From: G963665215 sp963665215
Lineage (GTDB): Bacteria > Chloroflexota > Dehalococcoidia > Lucifugimonadales > CAUZJF01
NCBI GenBank assembly: GCA_963665215.2
Contig: CAXXWW010000008.1
Location: 248,001 to 312,000 of the forward strand
Reading direction: 5' to 3'
DNA length: 64,000 nt
Positions 16,895 through 25,464 of the stretch are shown here, in pieces. A model generated the notes under the pieces. That model was not told the origin of the DNA. It was given only the letters and a program-made list of their open reading frames with translations, and searched no databases. Position 1 is the stretch's first letter. Each line of letters begins with the position of its first letter. A program made the position numbers and the translations under genes.

Positions 16895-18430
16895 TTACCT
16901 GGAGGACTGGCCGCCGACGGCCGAGGCGACGATGCGGCGTTGTACCTTGCCGGTAGCAGTCCGTGGAATGGCGTCCACAATATGGATGACCCGCGGGCAC
17001 TTGAAATCCGCCAGATGGTCCCGGCAGTGAGCGACCAGGTCCCGCTGACTGACCTGGGAGCTGAGCACCACGGCCGCCGCCGGCTCTTCGCCGTGGGTGG
17101 GGTGTGGGATGCCGAACGCCACGGCTTCTGACACGGCGGGGTGCAGAAGCAGCACCTCGTCGATCTCCACGGGTGAGATCTTTTCCCCGCTCCGATTGAT
17201 GAGCTCCTTGAGGCGGCCCAAAAGGGTCAGTATGTCCTCCTGGTCCAGGACGCCTTCGTCACCAGTCCGGAACCAGCCGTCGCTGAAGGACGTGGCGTTG
17301 GCCTCCGGATTGTCTTCGTACCCGCGGATCACGTTTGGCCCCTGGATGACGACCTCTCCTCTTGTTCCAGGGACTTGTAGCCTGCCCTTCTCATCCATAA
17401 TGCCGACCGTTATGCCGGTTCCGCTGCCCACGGTGCCTGGCAGCCGTTTACCCGGAGGCAATGGGTTAGAGGTCATCTGGTGGGCAGCTTCAGTCATGCC
17501 GTACGCCTCCAGCACCGGGACGCCAAACCTCTCCTCCATCTCCAGCATTGTGGTTGACGGTAGCGCGGCGCTGCAGGACCTGATAAACCGCAGACCTTTA
17601 TAATACGGCCCTCCAGAATCTCTACTTTCGCTGCTTTTTGCCCTCCTTAGCAGGGCCTGATGCATTGTGGGCACGGCCGAAAACCAGGTGACCCTATTGG
17701 TCCTTACGACGGACCACAATGTCAATGCGTTGAAGCGAGGTGGGATGAGCACTGTGCCGCCCGAAAGAAAGGTTGCCAGGATAGAGGCCACCAGACCGTG
17801 GACGTGGAACAGAGGCATGACACAGAGTGATACGTCTTCAGGGGACAGCAGGTAGGTCGTGGCGACGTTCTGGGCCGATATCGTCAGGTTGCGGTGGGCC
17901 AGGGGCACCCGTTTTGGCCGGCTGGTGGTGCCGCTGGTGTGGAGCACCAGGGCGACGTCCTCAGGCTCGGGCCCTACTCCTGAGCGCCGGCCACAACTTT
18001 TACCAGACGAGGACAGGCTCACTAAGCCCTCCGAGTTCATGCTAGCTGTGAGCTGCATGATTGTCTGCGGGGCAACCTTGCGGGCCGCCTCGCCCGTCAG
18101 GTCCGAGGTGATGAGTGCCTTGGCGTTGGTGTCGTCAAGGTAGAATTTGAACTCGTCTCCCTTGTAGGCCGGGTTAAGCGGCGCGGCAGTGGCGGTGGCG
18201 GCAACCGCCATGAAGGTCACTATTGCCTCGATGCCGTTGGGAAGGATGATCGCGACACGGTCATCCCGCTCTATTCCCATTAGCCGCAACTGGTCTGCCA
18301 GGTCGTGCACCTGTCGTCGAAGTGAGTCATAAGTGACAGTGGGGCCATCGGGATCAACTATCGCAGGATGAGAAGGCGCTCCCCGCTCTATCAGGTCAAG
18401 AATTGTGGCCGGTGCTGCCTGGTCAACCAT
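16895..18430 (-). CDS. AMP-forming acyl-CoA synthetase, oxalate/4-coumarate-ligase-like
   Basis: 511 residues of the adenylate-forming superfamily. Motif A3 LHTSGTTSRPKRVPLAH binds ATP phosphate, EAYGMTEAAHQMTSNP is A5, SDGWFRTGDEG is A7, and the C-terminal lysine sits in PRTATGKVQRR. The start ATILDLIERGAPSHPAI and the segment LNPAYKGDEFKFYLDDT closely follow the fungal/plant oxalyl-CoA synthetase group (Pcs60/AAE3), so a short dicarboxylate such as oxalate is possible. It activates an acid to its CoA thioester in two steps. The gene lies 39 bp upstream of panE on the same strand. Confidence 0.87.
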   Translation of the reverse strand: MVDQAAPATILDLIERGAPSHPAIVDPDGPTVTYDSLRRQVHDLADQLRLMGIERDDRVAIILPNGIEAIVTFMAVAATATAAPLNPAYKGDEFKFYLDDTNAKALITSDLTGEAARKVAPQTIMQLTASMNSEGLVSLSSSGKSCGRRSGVGPEPEDVALVLHTSGTTSRPKRVPLAHRNLTISAQNVATTYLLSPEDVSLCVMPLFHVHGLVASILATFLSGGTVLIPPRFNALTLWSVVRTNRVTWFSAVPTMHQALLRRAKSSESRDSGGPYYKGLRFIRSCSAALPSTTMLEMEERFGVPVLEAYGMTEAAHQMTSNPLPPGKRLPGTVGSGTGITVGIMDEKGRLQVPGTRGEVVIQGPNVIRGYEDNPEANATSFSDGWFRTGDEGVLDQEDILTLLGRLKELINRSGEKISPVEIDEVLLLHPAVSEAVAFGIPHPTHGEEPAAAVVLSSQVSQRDLVAHCRDHLADFKCPRVIHIVDAIPRTATGKVQRRIVASAVGGQSSR

Positions 18431-18599
18431 TGGCTCGGCGCCTCTCTATCGTTAGCGCGCTGGCTTCCCCGCAGCCGGAGAATGCCGGAGGAAAGTCGCA
18501 ACACGTGTACGGCAATGTGGTGCCGTCCCAGTATAGCTCATATGGCAAGACGCCCAACTGCAAGCTGGAAAAGCATAGGGTGATCGCTCTGATTTCGCC

Positions 18600-19727
18600 C
18601 TACCTGGAGAACCGGCCGGGGTCGAAGGCTTGGATTGGGATGTCGGTCGTGCGGGTGGTTATCAGGTCCGCGATGATGCGGCCCATGGCCGGGCCCAGGA
18701 CGATCCCCGAGCGCAGGCCGCCGGTGGCTATGTAAACGCCCTCCCAGCCGGGGACCTTGCCCAGCAGCAGGAGGCCGTCGCCCGACAGTGGCCTCAAACA
18801 CGCTGTCTGGTGCACCAACTGGGCCTCTGTCATGGAGGGGACCATCTTCAGGAGGGCCGCCATGATCCGGTCCCGCGCCTCGGAGGTCGGGCTCTCGTCG
18901 AACCCGACCTCCTCTTCTGTCGTGCCGGCCCACAAGAGGCCGTCGGGCTTGGTGGTGGCGTAGTTGCCGCCCCAACCAATAGAGCACCTGAACGGAGCGC
19001 CGGGGGCCCTTAGACGGAGTATCTGCCCTTTGAGGGAGCGTACCGGTATCTGGAGGCCCAGCCACGTGGATGCCTCCCCGCTCCACGGGCCCATGGCCAG
19101 CACCACCCTCCCGCAGGGGACCTCGTCGTGTTCGAGCCTGACCCCGCGTACGCGGTCCCCATCTCTGAGCAGGCCGATTACCGAGCCGTGGCGTATGGTA
19201 GTCTTCATCTTCTCGGCCGCCTGAGCCAGGGCGATCATTAGCCGGTAGGGCTCCACGTCCGACGTGCCCTCCACGTACAGTCCGCCCAGCGCCGCAGGGG
19301 CGATACGCGGCTCTATAGACCGGGCCTCGGCGCGGTCGACCCAGCGAACGTCATACCCTTCCTGCTCCCGCTTCCACGGCAGTTCGTGCTTGGCGGCCCG
19401 AGCCTCCTCGTCGGTAAAGGCCAGGGACAGGGAGGGCCTCTGCCTGTACTCGGTGTTGACGCCTGTCTCCTCGTGGAGCGACTCGGAGAACTCCCGGTGC
19501 AGCCGCACTCCCTCCGCCGCCACGGCGAGGGTGGGGCCAGCGCCGCCAAGGGAGCCGAGCCCTCCGTATGCAAACCCAGAGGCGTGGCTGCCCACGGCAT
19601 CCCGCTCCACCACCAGGCTCTTCACCCCCGCCTTCCCAAGGAAATACGCGGTGGAGATGCCCGCAATTCCGCCGCCGATTATAACCACATCTTCGGAAGT
19701 GACACTAACCCGACTCTGGTGTCCCAT
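18600..19727 (-). CDS. FAD-dependent amine/amino-acid oxidoreductase (DAO family)
   Basis: 375 residues. VVIIGGGIAGISTAYFLGKAG is the Rossmann FAD-binding start, followed by LVVERDAVG. Later motifs TSDVEPYRLMIALAQAAE and RPLSGDGLLLLGKVPGWEGVYIATGG are typical of the DAO family (sarcosine or glycine oxidase, ThiO, DadA-like). It oxidises an N-substituted amino acid or similar amine. The substrate is not readable. ATG 19727 (MGHQSRVSV) is chosen because residues upstream are not family-like; the ribosome site is weak. It stands alone, with a dispersed repeat just upstream. Confidence 0.82.
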   Translation of the reverse strand: MGHQSRVSVTSEDVVIIGGGIAGISTAYFLGKAGVKSLVVERDAVGSHASGFAYGGLGSLGGAGPTLAVAAEGVRLHREFSESLHEETGVNTEYRQRPSLSLAFTDEEARAAKHELPWKREQEGYDVRWVDRAEARSIEPRIAPAALGGLYVEGTSDVEPYRLMIALAQAAEKMKTTIRHGSVIGLLRDGDRVRGVRLEHDEVPCGRVVLAMGPWSGEASTWLGLQIPVRSLKGQILRLRAPGAPFRCSIGWGGNYATTKPDGLLWAGTTEEEVGFDESPTSEARDRIMAALLKMVPSMTEAQLVHQTACLRPLSGDGLLLLGKVPGWEGVYIATGGLRSGIVLGPAMGRIIADLITTRTTDIPIQAFDPGRFSR

Positions 19728-19793
19728 CTTGTAGCTTCTCTGTCGGCTCCTGGATGGCCTAGACACTCGCAGGGGGAGGATTCGTGGCCCATA

Positions 19794-19846
19794 GGGCCTG
19801 TCCTTTCGGTCGACTAAGGGCAAGCTCTGAGCCCCGTCGAAGGGGA
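19794..19846. repeat. Dispersed short palindromic repeat, copy 2
   Basis: GGGCCTGTCCTTTCGGTCGA then CTAAGGGCAAGC and GAGCCCCGTCGAAGGGG. It matches the copy at 14576-14622 over most positions. The reverse strand begins CCTTCGACGGGGCTC, the form in which such intergenic repeats often appear. Confidence 0.55.
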
Positions 19847-19925
19847 GGCCTATAGAAGGGCAAGGCTCTGCCACGAACATTGTCTTGGCGCAGGACACCT
19901 GCTCGCCTGGCCCACAACTTGTGGT

Positions 19926-21089
19926 CTACTCGCAGATGTCCCATTCGGCCAGGGTAAGCTGGACCTCCCGGCTCTCGCTGTCGCGAAGGACCGTGAGTGT
20001 TATCTGGTCGCCCGGGCTGATGGAATTGAGGTAGCTCACCATCCGGTCCAAAGAGGCAACGGATATTCCGTCAACGGCGGTGATAACGTCGCCGCGGCCG
20101 TCAGGCAGGCGTCGGGAGTCACCACGCAGCCCGGCCCTTTGCGCCGGACTATCATTGCACACTTGGCTGATGTATATGCCGGCTTCGGCGGCCTGCTCCT
20201 GAGCATCTCCCAGGCTCCCGGAAAATTGGGGGGCTATGATGCCAACCCAGGGGCGCTTGATCTCACCGGAACTCATCAGGTCGGGAAGGATCCCCTTGAG
20301 GGTGTTGCTGGGAATGGCAAACCCCACGCCGATCTGAACCTGGGAGACAACCCGCACCGAGGAGTTAACGCCTATGACCTCGCCCTCGGCGTTGAGGAGA
20401 GGGCCGCCTGAGTTGCCGGGATTGAGCGCGGCATCAGTCTGAATCAAGTCGGGTATCGGGCGGAGCAGGACGCTCTGCCGGCTTCGCCCCACACCGCTTA
20501 CCACGCCCACCGTAATGGAGCTTTGCTGCCGGAAGGGGCTGCCGATGGCGATAGCCAACTGGCCGGGACTCACCTTGCTGGAGTCGGCCAGCGGCAGGGG
20601 CCCAATGCCGTCCAGCTCAACTGGGTCCACCTCCAGGAGGGCCAGATCGTCGGCAGGACTGGTGCCCAGCATCTTCGCGGGCAGCGTGCGACCGTCGTAG
20701 AGTCGCACGGCAAATTCCTCCCCGCCACTAACCACGTGGGCATTGGTCACAATGTGGCCAGCGTCGTCCACCAAAAATCCGGAACCAATGTCCGCTCGGA
20801 ATTCACTACTTGAAAATGGGCCCCGAGACCGCCGGACCACGGTGACCTCGACCACCCCGCGTCTGGCGTCATCGAACAGCGAGGTGACCATCTCTTGGTC
20901 GTACAAAACAGGCGGTCCGGCTTTGACGCTCCACGGCGAGTTGTACGCCACCCAGCCCATGCCGAATCCCAGCAGCACGCCCAGCGCTAGGACCGTGATC
21001 AGAAGCCCTCTGGAAGGCCTCCCGCCGGTCCCGGCATGTCGGCCAGCCGGTGGGCCTTCTGGGCCCTCAATGCCGCTATTTGGAATCAT
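19926..21089 (-). CDS. HtrA/DegP-type membrane-anchored serine protease with PDZ domain
   Basis: 387 residues. A cytoplasmic tail is followed by one membrane helix (about 28-48, LLITVLALGVLLGFGMGWVA), which places the protease outside the membrane. The catalytic triad is visible: His118 in TNAHVV, Asp148 in DDLALL, Ser227 in GNSGGP. A single C-terminal PDZ domain (about 290-385) includes IYISQVCNDSPAQRAGLRGD and DVITAVDGISV. HtrA enzymes degrade or refold damaged envelope proteins. ATG 21089 is chosen because the upstream open frame lacks protein character. It is divergent from the HU gene, with about 285 bp between starts. Confidence 0.9.
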   Translation of the reverse strand: MIPNSGIEGPEGPPAGRHAGTGGRPSRGLLITVLALGVLLGFGMGWVAYNSPWSVKAGPPVLYDQEMVTSLFDDARRGVVEVTVVRRSRGPFSSSEFRADIGSGFLVDDAGHIVTNAHVVSGGEEFAVRLYDGRTLPAKMLGTSPADDLALLEVDPVELDGIGPLPLADSSKVSPGQLAIAIGSPFRQQSSITVGVVSGVGRSRQSVLLRPIPDLIQTDAALNPGNSGGPLLNAEGEVIGVNSSVRVVSQVQIGVGFAIPSNTLKGILPDLMSSGEIKRPWVGIIAPQFSGSLGDAQEQAAEAGIYISQVCNDSPAQRAGLRGDSRRLPDGRGDVITAVDGISVASLDRMVSYLNSISPGDQITLTVLRDSESREVQLTLAEWDICE

Positions 21090-21373
21090 GGTTAAGAATG
21101 GTGCTCCCAGGTGTGCGCCAAGGCGACGGCGTCTAACCAACCCTAGTATACCTGCATGCGAGGTTTTCCGGCGAGGCCGATACCCCCTAGAAACCTTAGA
21201 TTGCCGGCTAGCGCTCGGAGGTTCTGACGCTCCTATCAGGATTGACGTGTTTCTGAGCTTGAGGGTCTTGACAGCGCGGTGCGAGTGCACATACCATCGG
21301 AGCCGACAGCAACGAGTCCCGGTGCGCTGGCATCGAGGCCCCAGAAGGCACATTTAAGGAGGGAAGATCGCCC

Positions 21374-21664
21374 ATGGCTACTCTAAGGAAGAGCGACCTA
21401 GCCACTCGAGTTGCGACGAAGCTTGGCGGCTCCAGGGCCCAGGGAGAAGCAGCGCTCAACGCTGTTTTGGGGAGCATACAAGCCGCGCTGACCAGCAGGA
21501 ACCGGGTTGTGTTGACCGGCTTCGGATCATTCTCCGTGAGAGAGGTCAAGGCGAGGAGGGTCAAGCCTATTCGGGGCGGTCAGGCCGGCACGCTCATCGA
21601 GGTGCCCGCGCACAAGAGGGTTGGGTTCACAGCCGGGGCCGAGCTAAACAGGGCGGCCCAGTAG
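21374..21664 (+). CDS. HU-family DNA-binding protein
   Basis: 96 residues, the normal HU length. MATLRKSDLATRVATKLGGS begins the helical dimerisation part. VVLTGFGSFSVREVKARRVKP is the beta-arm entry with the invariant GFGSF, and GTLIEVPAHKRVGFTAGAELN closes the fold. HU bends and compacts DNA and also supports recombination. A strong ribosome site (AAGGAGGGAA) lies before the ATG. Confidence 0.93.
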   Translation: MATLRKSDLATRVATKLGGSRAQGEAALNAVLGSIQAALTSRNRVVLTGFGSFSVREVKARRVKPIRGGQAGTLIEVPAHKRVGFTAGAELNRAAQ

Positions 21665-22251
21665 CGGAGGCAGCCTTCGCTTCCGCAACGAGGGGCACGG
21701 CCAGGTTGACGAGCCGGCGTCCACCATAGCGGCTCCGACCACGGAGTTCTGTGTGGCCCTGCCTGCCTCTGAAAACGTCCGGTGGCGTAATGCCGGAGTC
21801 CCGCTCCGATAGTCCCCTCCCCAAAGCGGGATACGTCCCGCTCCCCACACGGGGAAAAAGCCCCGTACTCGCTCTCCGGTGCGCCCTGCATTTGGCCTGT
21901 ACGCGAATCTCGGGTGTCGTTGAGCCACGCCGGCCTAGACGTACATGCGGACAGGTTGCCTTAGTACACCTACGACTGGTCGACAGCCCCCATCCCAAGT
22001 CCGCCGTCGGACCTGCGTTCATCTAGGCCGCGCTTGAGCTTGTGGAGCTTGCCTTCACCTGAAGTGCCCGGGAGGAGGCTCCCGGCTACCTATGTCATGG
22101 CGCCTGGCATTCTCCTGATGACCGGGTCCGGCGGGCCGTGGCGACAACATGTCCTCGGGCCTGTCAGCCCTCCACCCGGCGGTACCGCTATCGGCAGCCT
22201 TGAGCCGGTGCAGGTCGTATTAGCCGCGGGCATCGGTGGGGAGGGCGTCCG
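21665..22251. other. 587-bp intergenic region, no gene recognised
   Basis: There is no convincing frame on either strand. It contains small hairpins such as CCGGGAG-GAGG-CTCCCGG near 22068 and repeated GCGGGA/TCCCGC blocks around 21800-21860. I looked for RNase P, SRP and tmRNA signatures and found none. A structured RNA of another kind is possible. Confidence 0.45.
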
Positions 22252-23895
22252 CTAGGCGGGTGTTTCGTACCAGGTGTCCAGCACTTGGCGGACCCGCCGT
22301 GCCAGCGAGTCCGGTGTGAAGGGCTTGGGTATGAAATAGCTATCTGGCTCGAGCTGCCCATGGTGCACGACGGCCGCGTCGGAGTAGCCCGAGGTGTAAA
22401 GGACCCTAGTTATGTGGCGATTAGCCCTGAGCCGGTCGGCGAGCTCCCTGCCGCCCATCAGAGGCATCACGATATCGGTGAGCAGGAGGTCGATATCCCC
22501 CTCGTCGCGTTGTTCCGCGAGCCTGATCGCTTCGCCGCCATTCTCTGCCTCAAGAACCGTATACCCTTTCCTGCGGAGCACCCGGGCGGCCATACCTCGA
22601 ACCGTCTCCTCATCATCAACCAGCAGCACGATCTCCCTGCCCCCTGGCGCCCCATCAGCGTAGCTGCCTGGCTTGGGGGCTGCGACTGCGCTACTCACGC
22701 GGGGCAGGTATATCTTGAATGTCGTCCCCTCACCGAATTCGCTGTACACGGATATATGGCCCCCGTGCTGCTTGACGATGCCATAGCAGGTTGACAGCCC
22801 GAGGCCCGTTCCCTTGCCCCGGTCCTTGGTGGTAAAAAAGGGCTCAAACACGCGGGCCTCTACCTCCTCCGTCATTCCGACGCCGTTGTCGCTTACGGCA
22901 AGCACAACATGCTCGCCCTCTCCAACCCCTGCGCGGCGCGATACATAGTCCCTGTCGAGGGTGACATTGTAGGTCTCGACGGTAAGCTTGCCGCCGCCGG
23001 CCGTCGCGTCTCGGGCATTGATGGCGAGGTTGATCAGGACCTGCGCAATTTGGCTCGGGTCTGCCCTGACCAGCCCAAGGTCGGGCGCCGCCAGCGCCAC
23101 AAGCTCAATGTCCGCCCCGATGAGGCGGCGGAGGAGCTTGTGCGTATCCAGGACCAACTCGTTGAGATCAAGTAACCTCTGCTCGATGATCTGGTGCCGG
23201 GAGAACGCCAGTAGCCCCCGGGTGAGGTCGGCTGCACCGCGGGCCGCCTTGTTGATCTCCTGAAAATGGGTACCCAGTTGGCTATCATTGGGCACAAGAC
23301 TCGCCCCTAGCTGGGCGTAACCCAGGATCGCAGTGAGCAAGTTGTTGAAGTCGTGCGCAATCCCCCCTGCTAGCTGGCCGACGGCCTCCATTTTCTGAGC
23401 GTGGCGAAGCTGCTGCTCGAGCACGGCTCTCTCTTCCTCCACCCGGCTCCGGGCCACCGCATAGCGTATTGAGCGTTCCAGCAGGGCAGCGTCTAGCTCC
23501 CCCTTGACAAGATAGTCGGCGGCGCCGGCCTTCATCGCTTCGACGTCCACGTCATGGTCCCCGCGGCCGGTCAGCAGGATGATTGGGGCGCGACACCCGA
23601 TGAGAAGCGCTTCACCCAAAAGTTGCAGGCCGTTTCGCTCGCCGAGATAGTAATCGATGAGGTACACTTCGTGCTGACCACGGCCGATGGCCTCCAGCGC
23701 GGGCCCGTAGTCGGACACCCAGTCGAGCCGGTACCGATGGCGATCGATCTCGAAGAGCAGGTCCCTGGTCAATATGTAGTCCTCCTCGTCGTCGTCCACG
23801 AGAAGCACCTTGATGGGGAGGTCTCCAGGGTCGGGCTGCGACCTGGGCGAAGGGCGATTCCACGAAATGGGACCCGTGCCGAATTGGGTCTTCAT
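22252..23895 (-). CDS. Hybrid histidine kinase (receiver - HisKA - ATPase - receiver)
   Basis: 547 residues, with no membrane segment, so cytosolic. The first receiver has KVLLVDDDEED and phospho-acceptor Asp81 in YLIDYYLG, with TGRGDHD and Lys in YLVKGE. The histidine box GGIAHDFNNLLTAILGYAQL has His181. The ATPase domain shows NLAINARDA, DNGVGM, FEPFFTTK and GTGLGLS. A second receiver (about 425-545) has LLVDDEETVRG, Asp in LLLTDIVMPLMGG, and Lys in FIPKPF. An input receiver suggests the kinase is itself controlled by another kinase. ATG 23895 is chosen because TATAAT lies about 25 bases upstream. No output regulator is adjacent. Confidence 0.9.
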   Translation of the reverse strand: MKTQFGTGPISWNRPSPRSQPDPGDLPIKVLLVDDDEEDYILTRDLLFEIDRHRYRLDWVSDYGPALEAIGRGQHEVYLIDYYLGERNGLQLLGEALLIGCRAPIILLTGRGDHDVDVEAMKAGAADYLVKGELDAALLERSIRYAVARSRVEEERAVLEQQLRHAQKMEAVGQLAGGIAHDFNNLLTAILGYAQLGASLVPNDSQLGTHFQEINKAARGAADLTRGLLAFSRHQIIEQRLLDLNELVLDTHKLLRRLIGADIELVALAAPDLGLVRADPSQIAQVLINLAINARDATAGGGKLTVETYNVTLDRDYVSRRAGVGEGEHVVLAVSDNGVGMTEEVEARVFEPFFTTKDRGKGTGLGLSTCYGIVKQHGGHISVYSEFGEGTTFKIYLPRVSSAVAAPKPGSYADGAPGGREIVLLVDDEETVRGMAARVLRRKGYTVLEAENGGEAIRLAEQRDEGDIDLLLTDIVMPLMGGRELADRLRANRHITRVLYTSGYSDAAVVHHGQLEPDSYFIPKPFTPDSLARRVRQVLDTWYETPA

Positions 23896-23919
23896 GGCTG
23901 GGACAGCGGCCTCACTCGT

Positions 23920-23925
23920 ATTATA
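23920..23925 (-). promoter_or_regulatory. -10 element (TATAAT) of the hybrid kinase gene
   Basis: A perfect TATAAT on the minus strand, placed so that transcription would begin about 20 bases before ATG 23895. No clear -35 box is present at 17 bases. Confidence 0.45.
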
Positions 23926-24141
23926 CTCCGCCCCTGGGGGCTGGCGAGCCATTAGCCGAGATCATGAATTGTCGCCGGCAAGCGTAGACGACGCATCGCT
24001 CTCTCCAAGACCACATAAAAGACCTTCACTTCGGCCAGGCCAGGGAGGGCGCCAAGGCAGGCCAAACGGCTGGACCAAACGTGCTCTGGCCAGGCCCCAG
24101 ACGGCCGACGAGAGGGGACGCATATGTACTCCACTGTGCTA

Positions 24142-25378
24142 GTGGTCCAACATCATTGAAATGAATACCATGATAGTCATTGTTCCTCTTGGGGGTTCAA
24201 TCGTAACGTTGAACCGAGGAGGAACCATGATGTCTACCAAGAAGTACCGTATCAGACTGACTACCGACGAACAACAGGAACTCAACGCCTTGGTCTCACG
24301 CGGTCGGGCTGCGGCGTACAAACAGACCCATGCGCGCATTCTGCTGATGAGCGATGAGTCACGCTCGGACGGGGGAATGAAGGACGCGGACATCACCAGC
24401 GCGCTCGGTGTGGGACAGTCAACGGTCGAGCGAATACGCAAGCGCTGTGTGGAGGAGGGGGTCGAGTCTGCGCTGAATCGCAAAAAGCAACTGCGTCGGC
24501 GTCAAAAGAGACTGGACGGCGAAGGTGAAGCACGGTTGATAGCGATGGCCTGCGGGGAACCGCCGGAGGGGCGTGCCAGTTGGACCCTGAAGCTGTTGGC
24601 TGACCAGTTGGTCGAGTGTGAGATAGTCGGGACCATTAGCACCGAGACGGTTCGCCAGGCGCTTAAAAAAAAACGAACTGAAGCCGTGGCTGAAGCAGAG
24701 TTGGTGCATCCCGCCCGGTCAGAGCGCGGAGTTTGTGTGCGCGATGGAAGACGTACTGGAGGTCTACCAACGGCCGTACGATGGGAATGAGGTTCTGGTG
24801 TGCATGGATGAGACGAGCAAACAGCAAGTCAAGGAGACGCGAGTGCCGCGTCCCGCAGCGCCCGGCTTATCGGCGGCATACGACTACGAATACGAGCGCA
24901 ATGGAGTGAGCAGCCTGTTCATGCTGTTTGCACCGTTGGACGGATGGCGCCGAGTCGAGGTCAGAGAGCGTCGCACGAAGGTGGACTGGGCGCATGTGAT
25001 AAAGGAACTGGTCGACGAGGACTACCCTGACAGAGACCGGATCGTGCTGGTAATGGACAATCTCAACACTCACAAGCTGTCCTCGCTATACGAGGCATTC
25101 GAGCCTGCTGAGGCGAGGCGTATAGCTGAGCGACTGGAGATACACTACACTCCCAAACACGGGAGTTGGTTGAATATGGCGGAGATAGAGATCGGTGTGC
25201 TGGCTCGACAGTGCCTGGACCGACGGATTGCCAATCAAGACATCCTGCGCGGCGAGGTCAATGCTTGGCAGAATCAACGCAACCGGGATGTGATACGAGT
25301 GGATTGGCGCTTCACTACCGAGGATGCGCGCATCAAGCTAAAGTCACTCTACCCATCAATACAAAAACGTTGAACCAC
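24142..25378 (+). mobile_element. IS630-family insertion sequence, copy 1 (1237 bp)
   Basis: The ends GTGGTCCAAC and GTTGAACCAC are imperfect inverted repeats. The element sits between two TA dinucleotides (24140-24141 and 25379-25380), the fixed target of this family. It carries one transposase in two overlapping frames. The second copy is at 33941-35385. Confidence 0.92.
24227..25373 (+). CDS. IS630-family transposase, made by frameshift between two frames (copy 1)
   Basis: The first frame starts at ATG 24227 (GAGGAGG upstream). It holds the helix-turn-helix part (DITSALGVGQSTVERIRKRC) and reaches a run of nine A at 24665-24673. The second frame, read from 24672, continues as NELKPWLKQSWCIPP and carries the DDE core: Asp in VLVCMDETSKQQ, Asp in VLVMDNLNTH, Glu in HGSWLNMAEIEIG. 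Joining them needs a +1 shift, or loss of one A from the message by polymerase slippage, at the A9 run. The arrangement is identical in copy 2, so it is a property of the element and not a read error. Confidence 0.88.
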
Positions 25379-25464
25379 TAGTGAGCTCTGCCCAGGCCAT
25401 TTATGGACGGCCTCATCCCTCGCAACGCGAAGCGCCCATGGCGTCTCCGGTCTCTATTCCTCTA

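Noticed and set aside
21665..22251. Possible RNase P, SRP or tmRNA gene in the gap after HU
   Set aside because: None of the conserved core sequences of these RNAs could be found on either strand.
23952..24134. Minus-strand ORF ending LPATIHDLG, resembling the tail of a tyrosine recombinase
   Set aside because: Only about ten residues are suggestive, the catalytic Arg-His-x-x-Arg context is missing, and no upstream recombinase domain is present.
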